Shown here piece after piece: positions 44,118 to 51,358 of a DNA stretch of 64,000 bases; the first letter of the stretch is position 1; each line of letters begins with the position of its first letter. The translations under genes were made by a program, and so were the position numbers. This DNA is from Vibrio splendidus. Lineage in GTDB: Bacteria; Pseudomonadota; Gammaproteobacteria; Enterobacterales; Vibrionaceae. The stretch spans positions 62,001-126,000 of the forward strand of contig NZ_MCUN01000013.1 in assembly GCF_002873455.1 (NCBI RefSeq), given 5' to 3'. The notes beneath the pieces were generated by a model, which was given only the letters and a program-made list of their open reading frames with translations, made no database searches and was not told the origin of the DNA.

Positions 44118-45371
44118 ATGAACACAACAACTTCTTCGGCAAATGCCGTTAAAGATTCAAGCAAGTTTAACTATAAAGATTTTACCTGGTGTTTATCACT
44201 ATTTGGTACAGCAGTTGGTGCTGGCGTACTATTCCTTCCAATCAAAGCAGGTGCGGGTGGTTTCTGGCCATTAGTTATCCTTGCTCTAATCGCGGCACCA
44301 ATGACTTGGTTCGCACATAAATCTCTAGCTCGTTTCGTTTTATCTTCTAAGAACCCAGAAGCAGATATTACGGATACAGTTGAAGAACACTTCGGTAAGA
44401 CTGGCGCAAACCTTATTACTTTTGCATACTTTTTCGCTATCTACCCAATCGTTCTTATCTACGGCGTTGGTATCACCAACACGGTAGATTCTTTCCTAGT
44501 AAACCAAATGGGTATGGAATCTATTCCACGTCCTCTTCTTTCTGGTGCACTTATCCTTGCTATGACAGCAGGCGTTGTATTCGGTAAAGAGCTGATGCTT
44601 AAAGCAACTTCAGCAATGGTTTACCCACTAGTATTCGTATTACTAGCGTTATCTTTCTACTTAGTTCCTGATTGGAACACTTCAATGATGGAAACAAGCC
44701 CTGAATGGTCAGCAATGCCTTCTATTATCTGGCTTGCGATTCCAATCATCGTGTTCTCTTTCAACCACAGCCCAATCATTTCACAGTTCTCTAAAGAGCA
44801 ACGTCGTGTATACGGTGAAGACGCAGTTAAGAAAACTGACGCGATCACTGGTGGCGCAGCTATGATGCTGATGGGTTTTGTAATGTTCTTCGTTTTCTCT
44901 GTAGTACTTTCTCTATCTCCAGAGCAACTAGCAACAGCACAATCTCAAAACATCTCGGTTCTTTCTTACCTAGCTAACGTTCATGAGTCTCCACTTATCT
45001 CTTACATGGGTCCTCTAGTGGCGTTCGCAGCAATCACTTCTAGCTACTTCGGTCACTTCCTAGGTGCTCATGAAGGTCTTGTTGGTCTAATCAAGTCTCG
45101 CTCTGGTTCTTCAATCAGCACGATCGAGAAAGCATCTCTAGCGTTCATCGTTGTTACAACTTGGATTGTTGCGGTAGTTAACCCAAGCATCCTAGGTATG
45201 ATTGAAACAATGGGTGCTCCAATGATTGCAGCTATCCTGTTCCTAATGCCTGTATTCGCGATGCAGAAAGTACCAGCAATGGCTAAGTACAAAACATCAG
45301 CACCTGTGCAAATCTTTACAGCTTTATGTGGTCTAGCGGCTATTAGTTCTGTAATCTACGGCGCTCTTTAA
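44118..45371 (+). CDS. sdaC: Serine transporter of the HAAAP family
   Basis: The protein has 417 residues with about eleven membrane segments. FTWCLSLFGTAVGAGVLFLP at the start is the hallmark of the hydroxy/aromatic amino acid permeases. FNHSPIISQFSKEQRRVYGE and FGHFLGAHEGLVGL are typical of SdaC/DlsT serine symporters. It imports L-serine with protons. It lies directly upstream of the serine deaminase gene, from which it is separated by a terminator-like hairpin, so uptake and breakdown are linked. The start is supported by sequence and a GAG nine bases upstream. The aromatic-type transporter at 47267 is a distant relative. Confidence 0.9.
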   Translation: MNTTTSSANAVKDSSKFNYKDFTWCLSLFGTAVGAGVLFLPIKAGAGGFWPLVILALIAAPMTWFAHKSLARFVLSSKNPEADITDTVEEHFGKTGANLITFAYFFAIYPIVLIYGVGITNTVDSFLVNQMGMESIPRPLLSGALILAMTAGVVFGKELMLKATSAMVYPLVFVLLALSFYLVPDWNTSMMETSPEWSAMPSIIWLAIPIIVFSFNHSPIISQFSKEQRRVYGEDAVKKTDAITGGAAMMLMGFVMFFVFSVVLSLSPEQLATAQSQNISVLSYLANVHESPLISYMGPLVAFAAITSSYFGHFLGAHEGLVGLIKSRSGSSISTIEKASLAFIVVTTWIVAVVNPSILGMIETMGAPMIAAILFLMPVFAMQKVPAMAKYKTSAPVQIFTALCGLAAISSVIYGAL

Positions 45372-45444
45372 TCTCAAGTCCTTTTTATAAGATTACATCC
45401 ATCTTATATCGCGAGATTAGACAAAAAATATAATGATAATAAAT

Positions 45445-45479
45445 GAGCCTCCCTACTCCCCTTGGGAGGCTCTCTTTTT
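45445..45479 (+). terminator. Terminator between sdaC and sdaA that abuts the sdaA ribosome site
   Basis: GAGCCTCCC (45445-45453) pairs with GGGAGGCTC (45464-45472), followed by TCTTTTT. The next bases, GAGGT (45480-45484), are the Shine-Dalgarno of sdaA. Termination here would limit sdaA expression to read-through. Confidence 0.85.
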
Positions 45480-45491
45480 GAGGTAATCGCT

Positions 45492-46853
45492 ATGATTAGT
45501 GTATTTGATATCTATAAAATCGGTGTTGGTCCATCGAGCTCACACACAGTTGGACCAATGAAAGCGGGTAAAGAGTTTATTGATGACCTACGTTCAATGG
45601 GAAAATTGCGCGACATCACTAAAATCACCGTGGACGTATATGGATCACTATCACTGACAGGGAAAGGTCACCACACAGATATCGCTATCATCATGGGTCT
45701 TGCTGGCAATACTCCTGAGAAAGTAGATATCGACTCTATCGCAGGCTTTATTGCTCGAGTAGAAGAAACTGAACGTCTACCTGTTGGTATGCACTGTCAT
45801 ACTGTTTCGTTCCCTAAAGATGGCGGAATGAACTTCCATACTTCGAACCTTTCATTGCATGAAAATGGCATGAGCATTCATGCTTGGGTTGATGACGAAG
45901 TAGCATACTCAAAAACATACTACTCAATTGGTGGCGGTTTCATCGTTGACGAAGAGAACTTCGGCAAAGAAGAAGAAAACCCAATTAAAGCACCTTACGA
46001 ATTCACAACAGCTGAAGAGCTGGTTAATCAGTGTAAGGAAAGCGGTCTTTCTATCAGTACACTGGTTATGAAAAACCAAGCGGCTTTCCACTCAGACGAA
46101 GAGTCTCGTACCTACTTCGCTAACATCTGGAGAACGATGCGTGAGTGTATGGATCGCGGTATGAATACTGAAGGTATCCTGCCTGGTCCACTGCGTGTAC
46201 CTCGTCGTGCAGCAGCACTTCGCCAACAACTGATCACTTCAGAAAAAACAACCAACGATCCAATGACGGTTGTTGACTGGGTGAACATGTTTGCTTTCGC
46301 AGTAAACGAAGAAAACGCCGCTGGCGGTCGTGTAGTAACAGCACCAACAAACGGCGCGTGTGGCATCATCCCAGCTGTATTGGCTTACTACGATAAGTTC
46401 ATCCAAACAGTGACAGAGAAAGACTACATCCGTTACTTCGCAGCTTCTGGCGCGATCGGTGGTCTTTACAAGCGTAACGCTTCTATCTCTGGCGCTGAAG
46501 TTGGCTGTCAGGGTGAAGTTGGTGTGGCATGTTCTATGGCTGCTGCAGGTCTTGCTGAGCTTATGGGTGGTAGCCCTGAGCAAGTATGTATGGCTGCAGA
46601 AATCGGCATGGAGCACAACCTAGGTCTAACGTGTGACCCAGTTGCTGGCCAAGTACAAGTACCATGTATCGAGCGTAACGGTATTGCTGCAGTTAAAGCA
46701 ATCAACTCAACTCGTATGGCACTTCGTCGCTCTTCTGCTCCTACTGTTTCTCTAGATAAAGTTATCGAAACAATGCTAGAAACCGGTAAAGACATGAACG
46801 CTAAATACCGTGAGACATCTCAAGGTGGTTTGGCAGTTAAGGTGGTTTGTTAA
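45492..46853 (+). CDS. sdaA: L-serine ammonia-lyase (serine deaminase), iron-sulfur type
   Basis: The protein has 453 residues. It converts L-serine to pyruvate and ammonia using an oxygen-labile 4Fe-4S cluster. Family motifs are ISVFDIYKIGVGPSSSHTVG at the N-terminus, APTNGACGIIPAVL, SGAEVGCQGEVGVACSMAAA and LTCDPVAGQVQVPCIERN with the cluster cysteines. The beta and alpha parts are fused, as in E. coli SdaA/SdaB. The start at 45492 has GAGG eight to nine bases upstream; the earlier in-frame start at 45462 lies inside the hairpin. sdaA versus sdaB cannot be separated by eye. Confidence 0.93.
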   Translation: MISVFDIYKIGVGPSSSHTVGPMKAGKEFIDDLRSMGKLRDITKITVDVYGSLSLTGKGHHTDIAIIMGLAGNTPEKVDIDSIAGFIARVEETERLPVGMHCHTVSFPKDGGMNFHTSNLSLHENGMSIHAWVDDEVAYSKTYYSIGGGFIVDEENFGKEEENPIKAPYEFTTAEELVNQCKESGLSISTLVMKNQAAFHSDEESRTYFANIWRTMRECMDRGMNTEGILPGPLRVPRRAAALRQQLITSEKTTNDPMTVVDWVNMFAFAVNEENAAGGRVVTAPTNGACGIIPAVLAYYDKFIQTVTEKDYIRYFAASGAIGGLYKRNASISGAEVGCQGEVGVACSMAAAGLAELMGGSPEQVCMAAEIGMEHNLGLTCDPVAGQVQVPCIERNGIAAVKAINSTRMALRRSSAPTVSLDKVIETMLETGKDMNAKYRETSQGGLAVKVVC

Positions 46854-46909
46854 TTAGCATTAGTTTGTTAATAGCTTTCGAATCAATCTGCTTTTAATGA
46901 GCAGATAAT

Positions 46910-46938
46910 AAAAAGGAACGCCGATGCGTTCCTTTTTT
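46910..46938 (+). terminator. Terminator of sdaA
   Basis: AAAAGGAACGC (46911-46921), a 4-base loop and GCGTTCCTTTT (46926-46936), followed by TT. Confidence 0.92.
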
Positions 46939-46972
46939 GTATCTAAAGCTTTTGTAGCTGAAACTTGGTGAC

Positions 46973-47241
46973 TAGGGCGTGTTGATCTTTCGAGCTGATT
47001 TTTGCAGCGAGTTGCTGGGTATTTATACAAGGCAGAGGCGTCGATGTGTAGCTAGCCTACATGAGAAGCCGATAACGTAGTAGAAATGGCCAGCAAACGC
47101 TGCCCGAAGGGTTCGGCTAAAAGCGTTTTACTCTTTGTTGAGGGGGATTTGCTTAGAGTGACTAGGCTACTTCCCCCCTCGCCGCGATTAAAACGCTTTT
47201 ATCTCGAACAAAATTTAACCACGAAAGGTCAACACGCCCTA
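46973..47241. mobile_element. MITE-like element, 269 bp, with 20-bp terminal inverted repeats
   Basis: The left end TAGGGCGTGTTGATCTTTCG (46973-46992) and the inverse of the right end (47222-47241) differ at one base. Each end begins with TA, so a TA target duplication is likely, as for IS630/Tc1-type transposition. Inside there are further inverted pairs: AAAAGCGTTTTA (47119-47130) with 47189-47200, and GAGGGGG (47140-47146) with CCCCCTC (47174-47180). Transcripts could therefore fold into a long hairpin. No transposase is encoded, so movement would need one in trans. The 413-base gap 46854-47266 otherwise holds only the sdaA terminator. Confidence 0.82.
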
Positions 47242-47266
47242 ATTATTCAACCACCAAATTGTTTTG

Positions 47267-48421
47267 CTAAATCACTTGTGAGATAAGCAAGAAGCAACCA
47301 AATAGCAATGAGAAAAGCATCATTGGTCGGCCACCTTCAGCGCTGTATCTGTCTTCCGCTACTTTCATAAAGCGTTGCTTATGAACCATAACCAGAGGAA
47401 CAAAAACAGCCAAGAACACTAAGATGATGCCGGCATAGTTCAACACTTGTAGGAACTTGTCTGCTGCAAGCAATGAACCTGCGAGCGGCAAGATAAAGCT
47501 AATGCAGTAAGTCACTGATGTATTTTGGTTGAACATGTCTTTGTTCTGATTGAACAACGCCATCGCAACACCAAAGAAAGAGGTCAACAACGCCAAGCCC
47601 GTAAAGGTAGACAGAACGTTACCCACCCAAGGAGACTGAGCTTCAAACGCCGCCATCAAGTCAGACACGTTCTTGAAGCTTCTAAATTGCTCTTCACTCA
47701 AGTTACCGACCACAGCAAACAACCAGCACAAGTAGCACACTAATGGGATCAGAGAACCTACGATCACCATGTTACGCAGCTGTTTGTCTGTCGCTTCGTG
47801 GTTGTAAGAAACCAAGGTTGGAATCACAACCATAAAGCCAAAACTCGTAAACAGGATGGCACTGGTTTTTATCAGGTCGACGTGGTCATGACTGGTGACC
47901 TGCATCAGGTTATCTTGAGTCATGTTTGGCGCCAAAAACGCCATGGTGACCAACAAACTAGCAAGCATCACAAAGAACAATGCGCGGTTGAGCTTATCAA
48001 TCACTCCTGTGCCACTCGCGACGACAACGCCGGCAAGCAAAGTGAACACAATTTGACTCGTGGTCGCGGTGATTTCAACGCCAAAATTAGACAGTAACTT
48101 ACTCAGCAAGTCACCTGCGCCCAGAATGTAAGCCATTAATAGGCAAATTAATAACGCATACAGCAAACCATTGGTCAGCAACTGACCTTGTTTACCCAAG
48201 GTTTTGCGGGCAATTGAATTTAACCCTAGACCGCCACCCGCTTTGATGGTCGCTTCTAGAAGTAATAGTGCTGCGTAAGTGGTACCGAAACAGATCAGAA
48301 CCATCAGCAGCGTGCCGTAAAGCAATCCGAATTGAGCTAATACCATTGGGATCGCAAGCATACCAGCACCGAGAGCGGTACCAGCGATAATTAGGGAGCT
48401 ACCCATCATTTTAATATTCAT
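47267..48421 (-). CDS. Aromatic amino acid transporter, TyrP/TnaB type
   Basis: The protein has 384 residues with about eleven membrane helices. The start MGSSLIIAGTALGAGMLAIP and LICFGTTYAALLLLEATIKA are typical of the tyrosine/tryptophan-specific permeases of the HAAAP family, and VVIPTLVSYNHEATDKQLRN supports this. It should import Tyr or Trp with protons. The choice between TyrP and TnaB is not secure: no tnaA is nearby, which favours TyrP. The ribosome site is weak. A short aromatic-rich reading frame lies upstream on the same strand and might be a leader. Confidence 0.83.
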   Translation of the reverse strand: MNIKMMGSSLIIAGTALGAGMLAIPMVLAQFGLLYGTLLMVLICFGTTYAALLLLEATIKAGGGLGLNSIARKTLGKQGQLLTNGLLYALLICLLMAYILGAGDLLSKLLSNFGVEITATTSQIVFTLLAGVVVASGTGVIDKLNRALFFVMLASLLVTMAFLAPNMTQDNLMQVTSHDHVDLIKTSAILFTSFGFMVVIPTLVSYNHEATDKQLRNMVIVGSLIPLVCYLCWLFAVVGNLSEEQFRSFKNVSDLMAAFEAQSPWVGNVLSTFTGLALLTSFFGVAMALFNQNKDMFNQNTSVTYCISFILPLAGSLLAADKFLQVLNYAGIILVFLAVFVPLVMVHKQRFMKVAEDRYSAEGGRPMMLFSLLFGCFLLISQVI

Positions 48422-48490
48422 TGTTTTTAACTTATTTGTTTAGTTTTTATAGGTGTGAGTCTTCGTGCATCGAACGGATGACAAAGGGGT

Positions 48491-48688
48491 TCAGATAGAA
48501 ATAGAGTTATAAAACGAATAACGATAGGAGCGATAAACAGTAAAGAAGCGTGCAGAGACGTTGTCGAACAGGGCGTTCAAAGGGAAGCTGGTCTTAAAAG
48601 AGGTCAAACGAAAAGCATGAGTTTGCGTTAACTGATGTGGTGAACCTTCCGTAGGTTCGATAATCGGTGATGTAATCTTGAATTTCAT
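48491..48688 (-). CDS. Possible leader peptide with an aromatic-rich end
   Basis: The frame has 65 residues from ATG 48688 (MKFKITSPIIEPTEGSPHQL) and ends in RFFTVYRSYRYSFYNSISI, with seven aromatic residues in the last 19. A GGA lies seven to eight bases upstream. It ends about 70 bases before the aromatic amino acid transporter on the same strand, which is where a regulatory leader would be. No terminator hairpin is visible between them, so any control would have to be by Rho or translation. It could equally be a spurious frame or part of a repeated element. The rest of 48422-48954 contains only a small hairpin at 48752-48769. Confidence 0.3.
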   Translation of the reverse strand: MKFKITSPIIEPTEGSPHQLTQTHAFRLTSFKTSFPLNALFDNVSARFFTVYRSYRYSFYNSISI

Positions 48689-48954
48689 GTATGTGTCCAA
48701 TAACTAAGTCACATTCCATAGCATTTGAAGCAGCGTATCCGTTGCTGCCCTACCTCTGTCATTAGAGGTCTTTTCATCTTATCGAATGAGCTTCGAAACA
48801 CAACGCTATAGCTGCATTTTTTACTATTAAAGTGAACAAAATGGCCATTCGAACAAATATCAACCACCTAACCTTGTAAAACAATAATCATTATTAATAA
48901 AAACCAAAGAGAGACGCAATGATCTCTCTTTTTATCCAAACGAAAACATTACAT

Positions 48955-49785
48955 TTATGGCGCAGGACTGTATAGACGAGGTGGACTGCTGTTGGGTAAG
49001 TGAATCAGATTTAAGCGATTACGTCTTGCCCATTCGACCGTCAATGAGGTCGGAGCTGACAAACAAACCAAGGTTGCGATTTCAGCACGCACGGCTTTAT
49101 GGATAAGCTCTAAACTGCAACGACTCGTCATAATGGCGAAACCCAACTTAGGGTTGATCTCGTTCACGGCCATTGCCCCTATCAATTTATCCAGAGCATT
49201 GTGGCGGCCGATGTCTTCACGACAAAGTGAAATTTCACCTTTCGAATTCGCAAACAAAGCGGCATGTAAAGCACCGGATATTTTGGCTGCTTTTTGATGT
49301 TCGGCAATTCGCCCTCTCAACCCCTGAAAAACCAATGGACTGGGTGGTAATGACGATGGCAATGGAACCAAATCCGGAAGTGCTTGTTCAAGCGCCTCAA
49401 CACCACACAAGCCACAGCCTGTAGTTCCAGCCAAGTTACGCCGCTGAGTTTTCATGTCCCAAAAAGCACGGTTGCTGATTTCTACTTGCGCAAAATGAGA
49501 TTCACCATTGCCACCAATCTCAATATCACGAATTTCACTGAATTTTTTTACGATACCGGTGCTTAAACTAAAACCGCGCACAAAGTCTTCCATGTGACCA
49601 GGCGTCACCATCATAACCGCCTGACTGATCCCGTTATAACTGATCGCCAATGCAGATTCGTTTGCCAGAGGTGCATCCACCACTATGCTATAGCCCGTAA
49701 GCTCTCGATAGCTCATGGCATTGGGCTGTGGAGGCGCTTGATTAAAATCAGGCAGTTCAATATAGGATTGAGTTATACATCTCAT
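48955..49785 (-). CDS. fdhD: Formate dehydrogenase accessory sulfurtransferase FdhD
   Basis: The protein has 276 residues. It transfers sulfur from IscS to the bis-MGD molybdenum cofactor of formate dehydrogenase-type enzymes. The cysteine pair stands in TTGCGLCGVEAL near residue 125. Other family parts are MMVTPGHMEDFVRGFSLSTG, ALHAALFANSKGEISLCRED and IGRHNALDKLIGAM. The start at 49785 has GGGTGA five bases upstream. The neighbouring LysR gene and the YdeP/FdhF-type molybdoenzyme across the intergenic region are its probable regulatory and functional partners. Confidence 0.94.
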   Translation of the reverse strand: MRCITQSYIELPDFNQAPPQPNAMSYRELTGYSIVVDAPLANESALAISYNGISQAVMMVTPGHMEDFVRGFSLSTGIVKKFSEIRDIEIGGNGESHFAQVEISNRAFWDMKTQRRNLAGTTGCGLCGVEALEQALPDLVPLPSSLPPSPLVFQGLRGRIAEHQKAAKISGALHAALFANSKGEISLCREDIGRHNALDKLIGAMAVNEINPKLGFAIMTSRCSLELIHKAVRAEIATLVCLSAPTSLTVEWARRNRLNLIHLPNSSPPRLYSPAP

Positions 49786-49840
49786 AAAATCACCCGGAAA
49801 GACGGTCAGCTTGACGATATCGCCTTAGACTGAAAACGTT

Positions 49841-49894
49841 ACTGATTAAACTAGTATTACTGATTAAACAAACATCACTGATTAAACAAGTGTT
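49841..49894. repeat. 18-bp tandem repeat, three units, at the 3' end of the lysR gene
   Basis: ACTGATTAAACTAGTATT, ACTGATTAAACAAACATC and ACTGATTAAACAAGTGTT follow one another. The third unit encodes the last residues and stop of the LysR protein, and the other two are extra copies beyond the stop. Confidence 0.88.
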
Positions 49895-50759
49895 TTGCTT
49901 CAGCAAAGCACTGATCAGTGAGTGCCGAATAAGGTTCTTGTTTACGCTTAAGTAGACCGAGAGGCGAATGCACCACGGCTTTTTCTATCGGTACGATACG
50001 CAGTTGTTCGTTGAGCTCTTCCAATCCTGAGTTAAGCGGCATAACAGCACAGCACAGGCCACTGGTGACGGCTTGGATAAGATGAAACGTAGAGTTACTT
50101 TCAATCAAAGTCTGCGGAACTAGGCCTTTACTACCGAAGCTCAAATCAATCGAATGACGATAATGCATGCCTTTCGACAAAAGCCCCAAAGGAATGCTAT
50201 TGAGTGATTCCCATAAGACTTCCGACTCAGCAAAATCAAAGAATCGGCTATCATACAGAATGCCTAAATCCGTCGAGTTCATTTCTATAACGTCAAAATA
50301 AGCCGTATTGATCTGATCGGTGTAACACATACCTAAATCAAGTTGGTTACGATTGAGCTGGTCTATGATCTGCTCAGATGTCATCGACAAAATTTGAAAA
50401 CGAAGTTCAGGGAATTTTTCTGCTAAAGGCTTAATCAACTGCATCGGGTTTTGGCTGGCTAAAGGCACCATGCCAACTCTTAGCGAGCCGACCAGTTGAC
50501 CACGGCAGTTAGCCGCTTCAGCTTGTAAACCGTCATGAGCCGCTAAGACCGTCTTTGCCCAAGCCAATATGCGTTCGCCCGCTTCGGTAAACCCCTCAAA
50601 ACGTTGACTTCTTGAAATCAACTCGAGGTCTAACTCTTCTTCTAAACGCCTTATCCTCATCGACAACGTAGGCTGAGTAATATGGCAAAGTGTCGCAGCC
50701 TGACCAAAATGTTTCGTTTGATCTAAAGCGATTAAGTACTTAAGTTGTTTTATATCCAT
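49875..50759 (-). CDS. LysR-family transcriptional regulator
   Basis: The protein has 294 residues. An N-terminal winged helix-turn-helix (LKYLIALDQTKHFGQAATLC, ITQPTLSMRIRRLEEELDLE) is followed by a periplasmic-binding-protein-like effector domain starting near GSLRVGMVPLASQNPM. It lies between fdhD (same strand) and the molybdoenzyme gene (opposite strand). Since LysR proteins usually control the divergent neighbour, the 599-base intergenic region is its probable target. The effector is unknown. The start lacks a strong ribosome site but matches the usual MDIKQLKYL opening. Confidence 0.9.
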   Translation of the reverse strand: MDIKQLKYLIALDQTKHFGQAATLCHITQPTLSMRIRRLEEELDLELISRSQRFEGFTEAGERILAWAKTVLAAHDGLQAEAANCRGQLVGSLRVGMVPLASQNPMQLIKPLAEKFPELRFQILSMTSEQIIDQLNRNQLDLGMCYTDQINTAYFDVIEMNSTDLGILYDSRFFDFAESEVLWESLNSIPLGLLSKGMHYRHSIDLSFGSKGLVPQTLIESNSTFHLIQAVTSGLCCAVMPLNSGLEELNEQLRIVPIEKAVVHSPLGLLKRKQEPYSALTDQCFAEAKHLFNQ

Positions 50760-50894
50760 GAATGATTAGTAAAACCTTGAAATGAAGCGTCATCTTCGCA
50801 TTCGTCGTACATTCACTGTTCTCTGCGATAGAAAAGAGCTATCACAGGAAATGGCTCAACCTGCAAAGCAACAGCTAAAATAAAACAGTATTTT

Positions 50895-50908
50895 TTGATT
50901 TAAATCAA
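50895..50908. promoter_or_regulatory. FNR box, perfect consensus
   Basis: TTGATTTAAATCAA matches TTGAT-N4-ATCAA exactly. It lies in the LysR-molybdoenzyme intergenic region, about 135 bases from the lysR start and 450 from the molybdoenzyme start. It could serve lysR or a distal promoter. Confidence 0.75.
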
Positions 50909-51050
50909 AGTATGTCTAATTTAAATACAGGTCAAATCTAAATTATCTATAGCGTGATAGACAGCAACTATCATGGAGGGCTCAGCTATATCAAGGCTGC
51001 TCGACGAATCCCTCATAAAATAGAACTCACATCGCGCTGGCTAATAAATT

Positions 51051-51141
51051 TTATTTATCACTGTAACAAGTCTATTTATCACTGTGACAAAAGCGATACT
51101 TTCCATATTTACTCGCCATGATAGATTCTATTTATCACTTA
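51051..51141. repeat. Three copies of a TATTTATCACT direct repeat
   Basis: TTATTTATCACTGTAACAAG (51051-51070) and the 21-base copy from 51071 are adjacent. A third partial copy lies at 51126-51141. Their place in the LysR-molybdoenzyme control region makes them candidate regulator sites, but they may be one more local duplication. Confidence 0.6.
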
Positions 51142-51186
51142 GTCGGCAATATCAATTGGACGTACCGCCCCTTAGCGACATAACCT

Positions 51187-51200
51187 TTGATTTAGATCAT
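51187..51200. promoter_or_regulatory. FNR box upstream of the molybdoenzyme gene
   Basis: TTGATTTAGATCAT matches nine of the ten defined FNR positions and lies about 160 bases before the GTG start. This is a suitable distance for an activating site. The whole region 50760-51358 otherwise shows no gene. Confidence 0.65.
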
Positions 51201-51358
51201 GGAAAAAATCAGCCAGTCTATTTCTAAATATTCAAAGCAGTAAACAGGTATCGACACCAAATAATTAAAACCGTTTTACTCCCGCCTTATTTTTATAACG
51301 CGCCTGTTTTTACCGGTTCCCTTGTTTACTGCAGTTCCCACGTGTGAGGAGTGCAGTT

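Noticed and set aside
47086..47286. Plus-strand frame of 66 codons
   Set aside because: It lies across the inverted-repeat element and its flank. Its sequence is dictated by the hairpin arms and it lacks a ribosome site.
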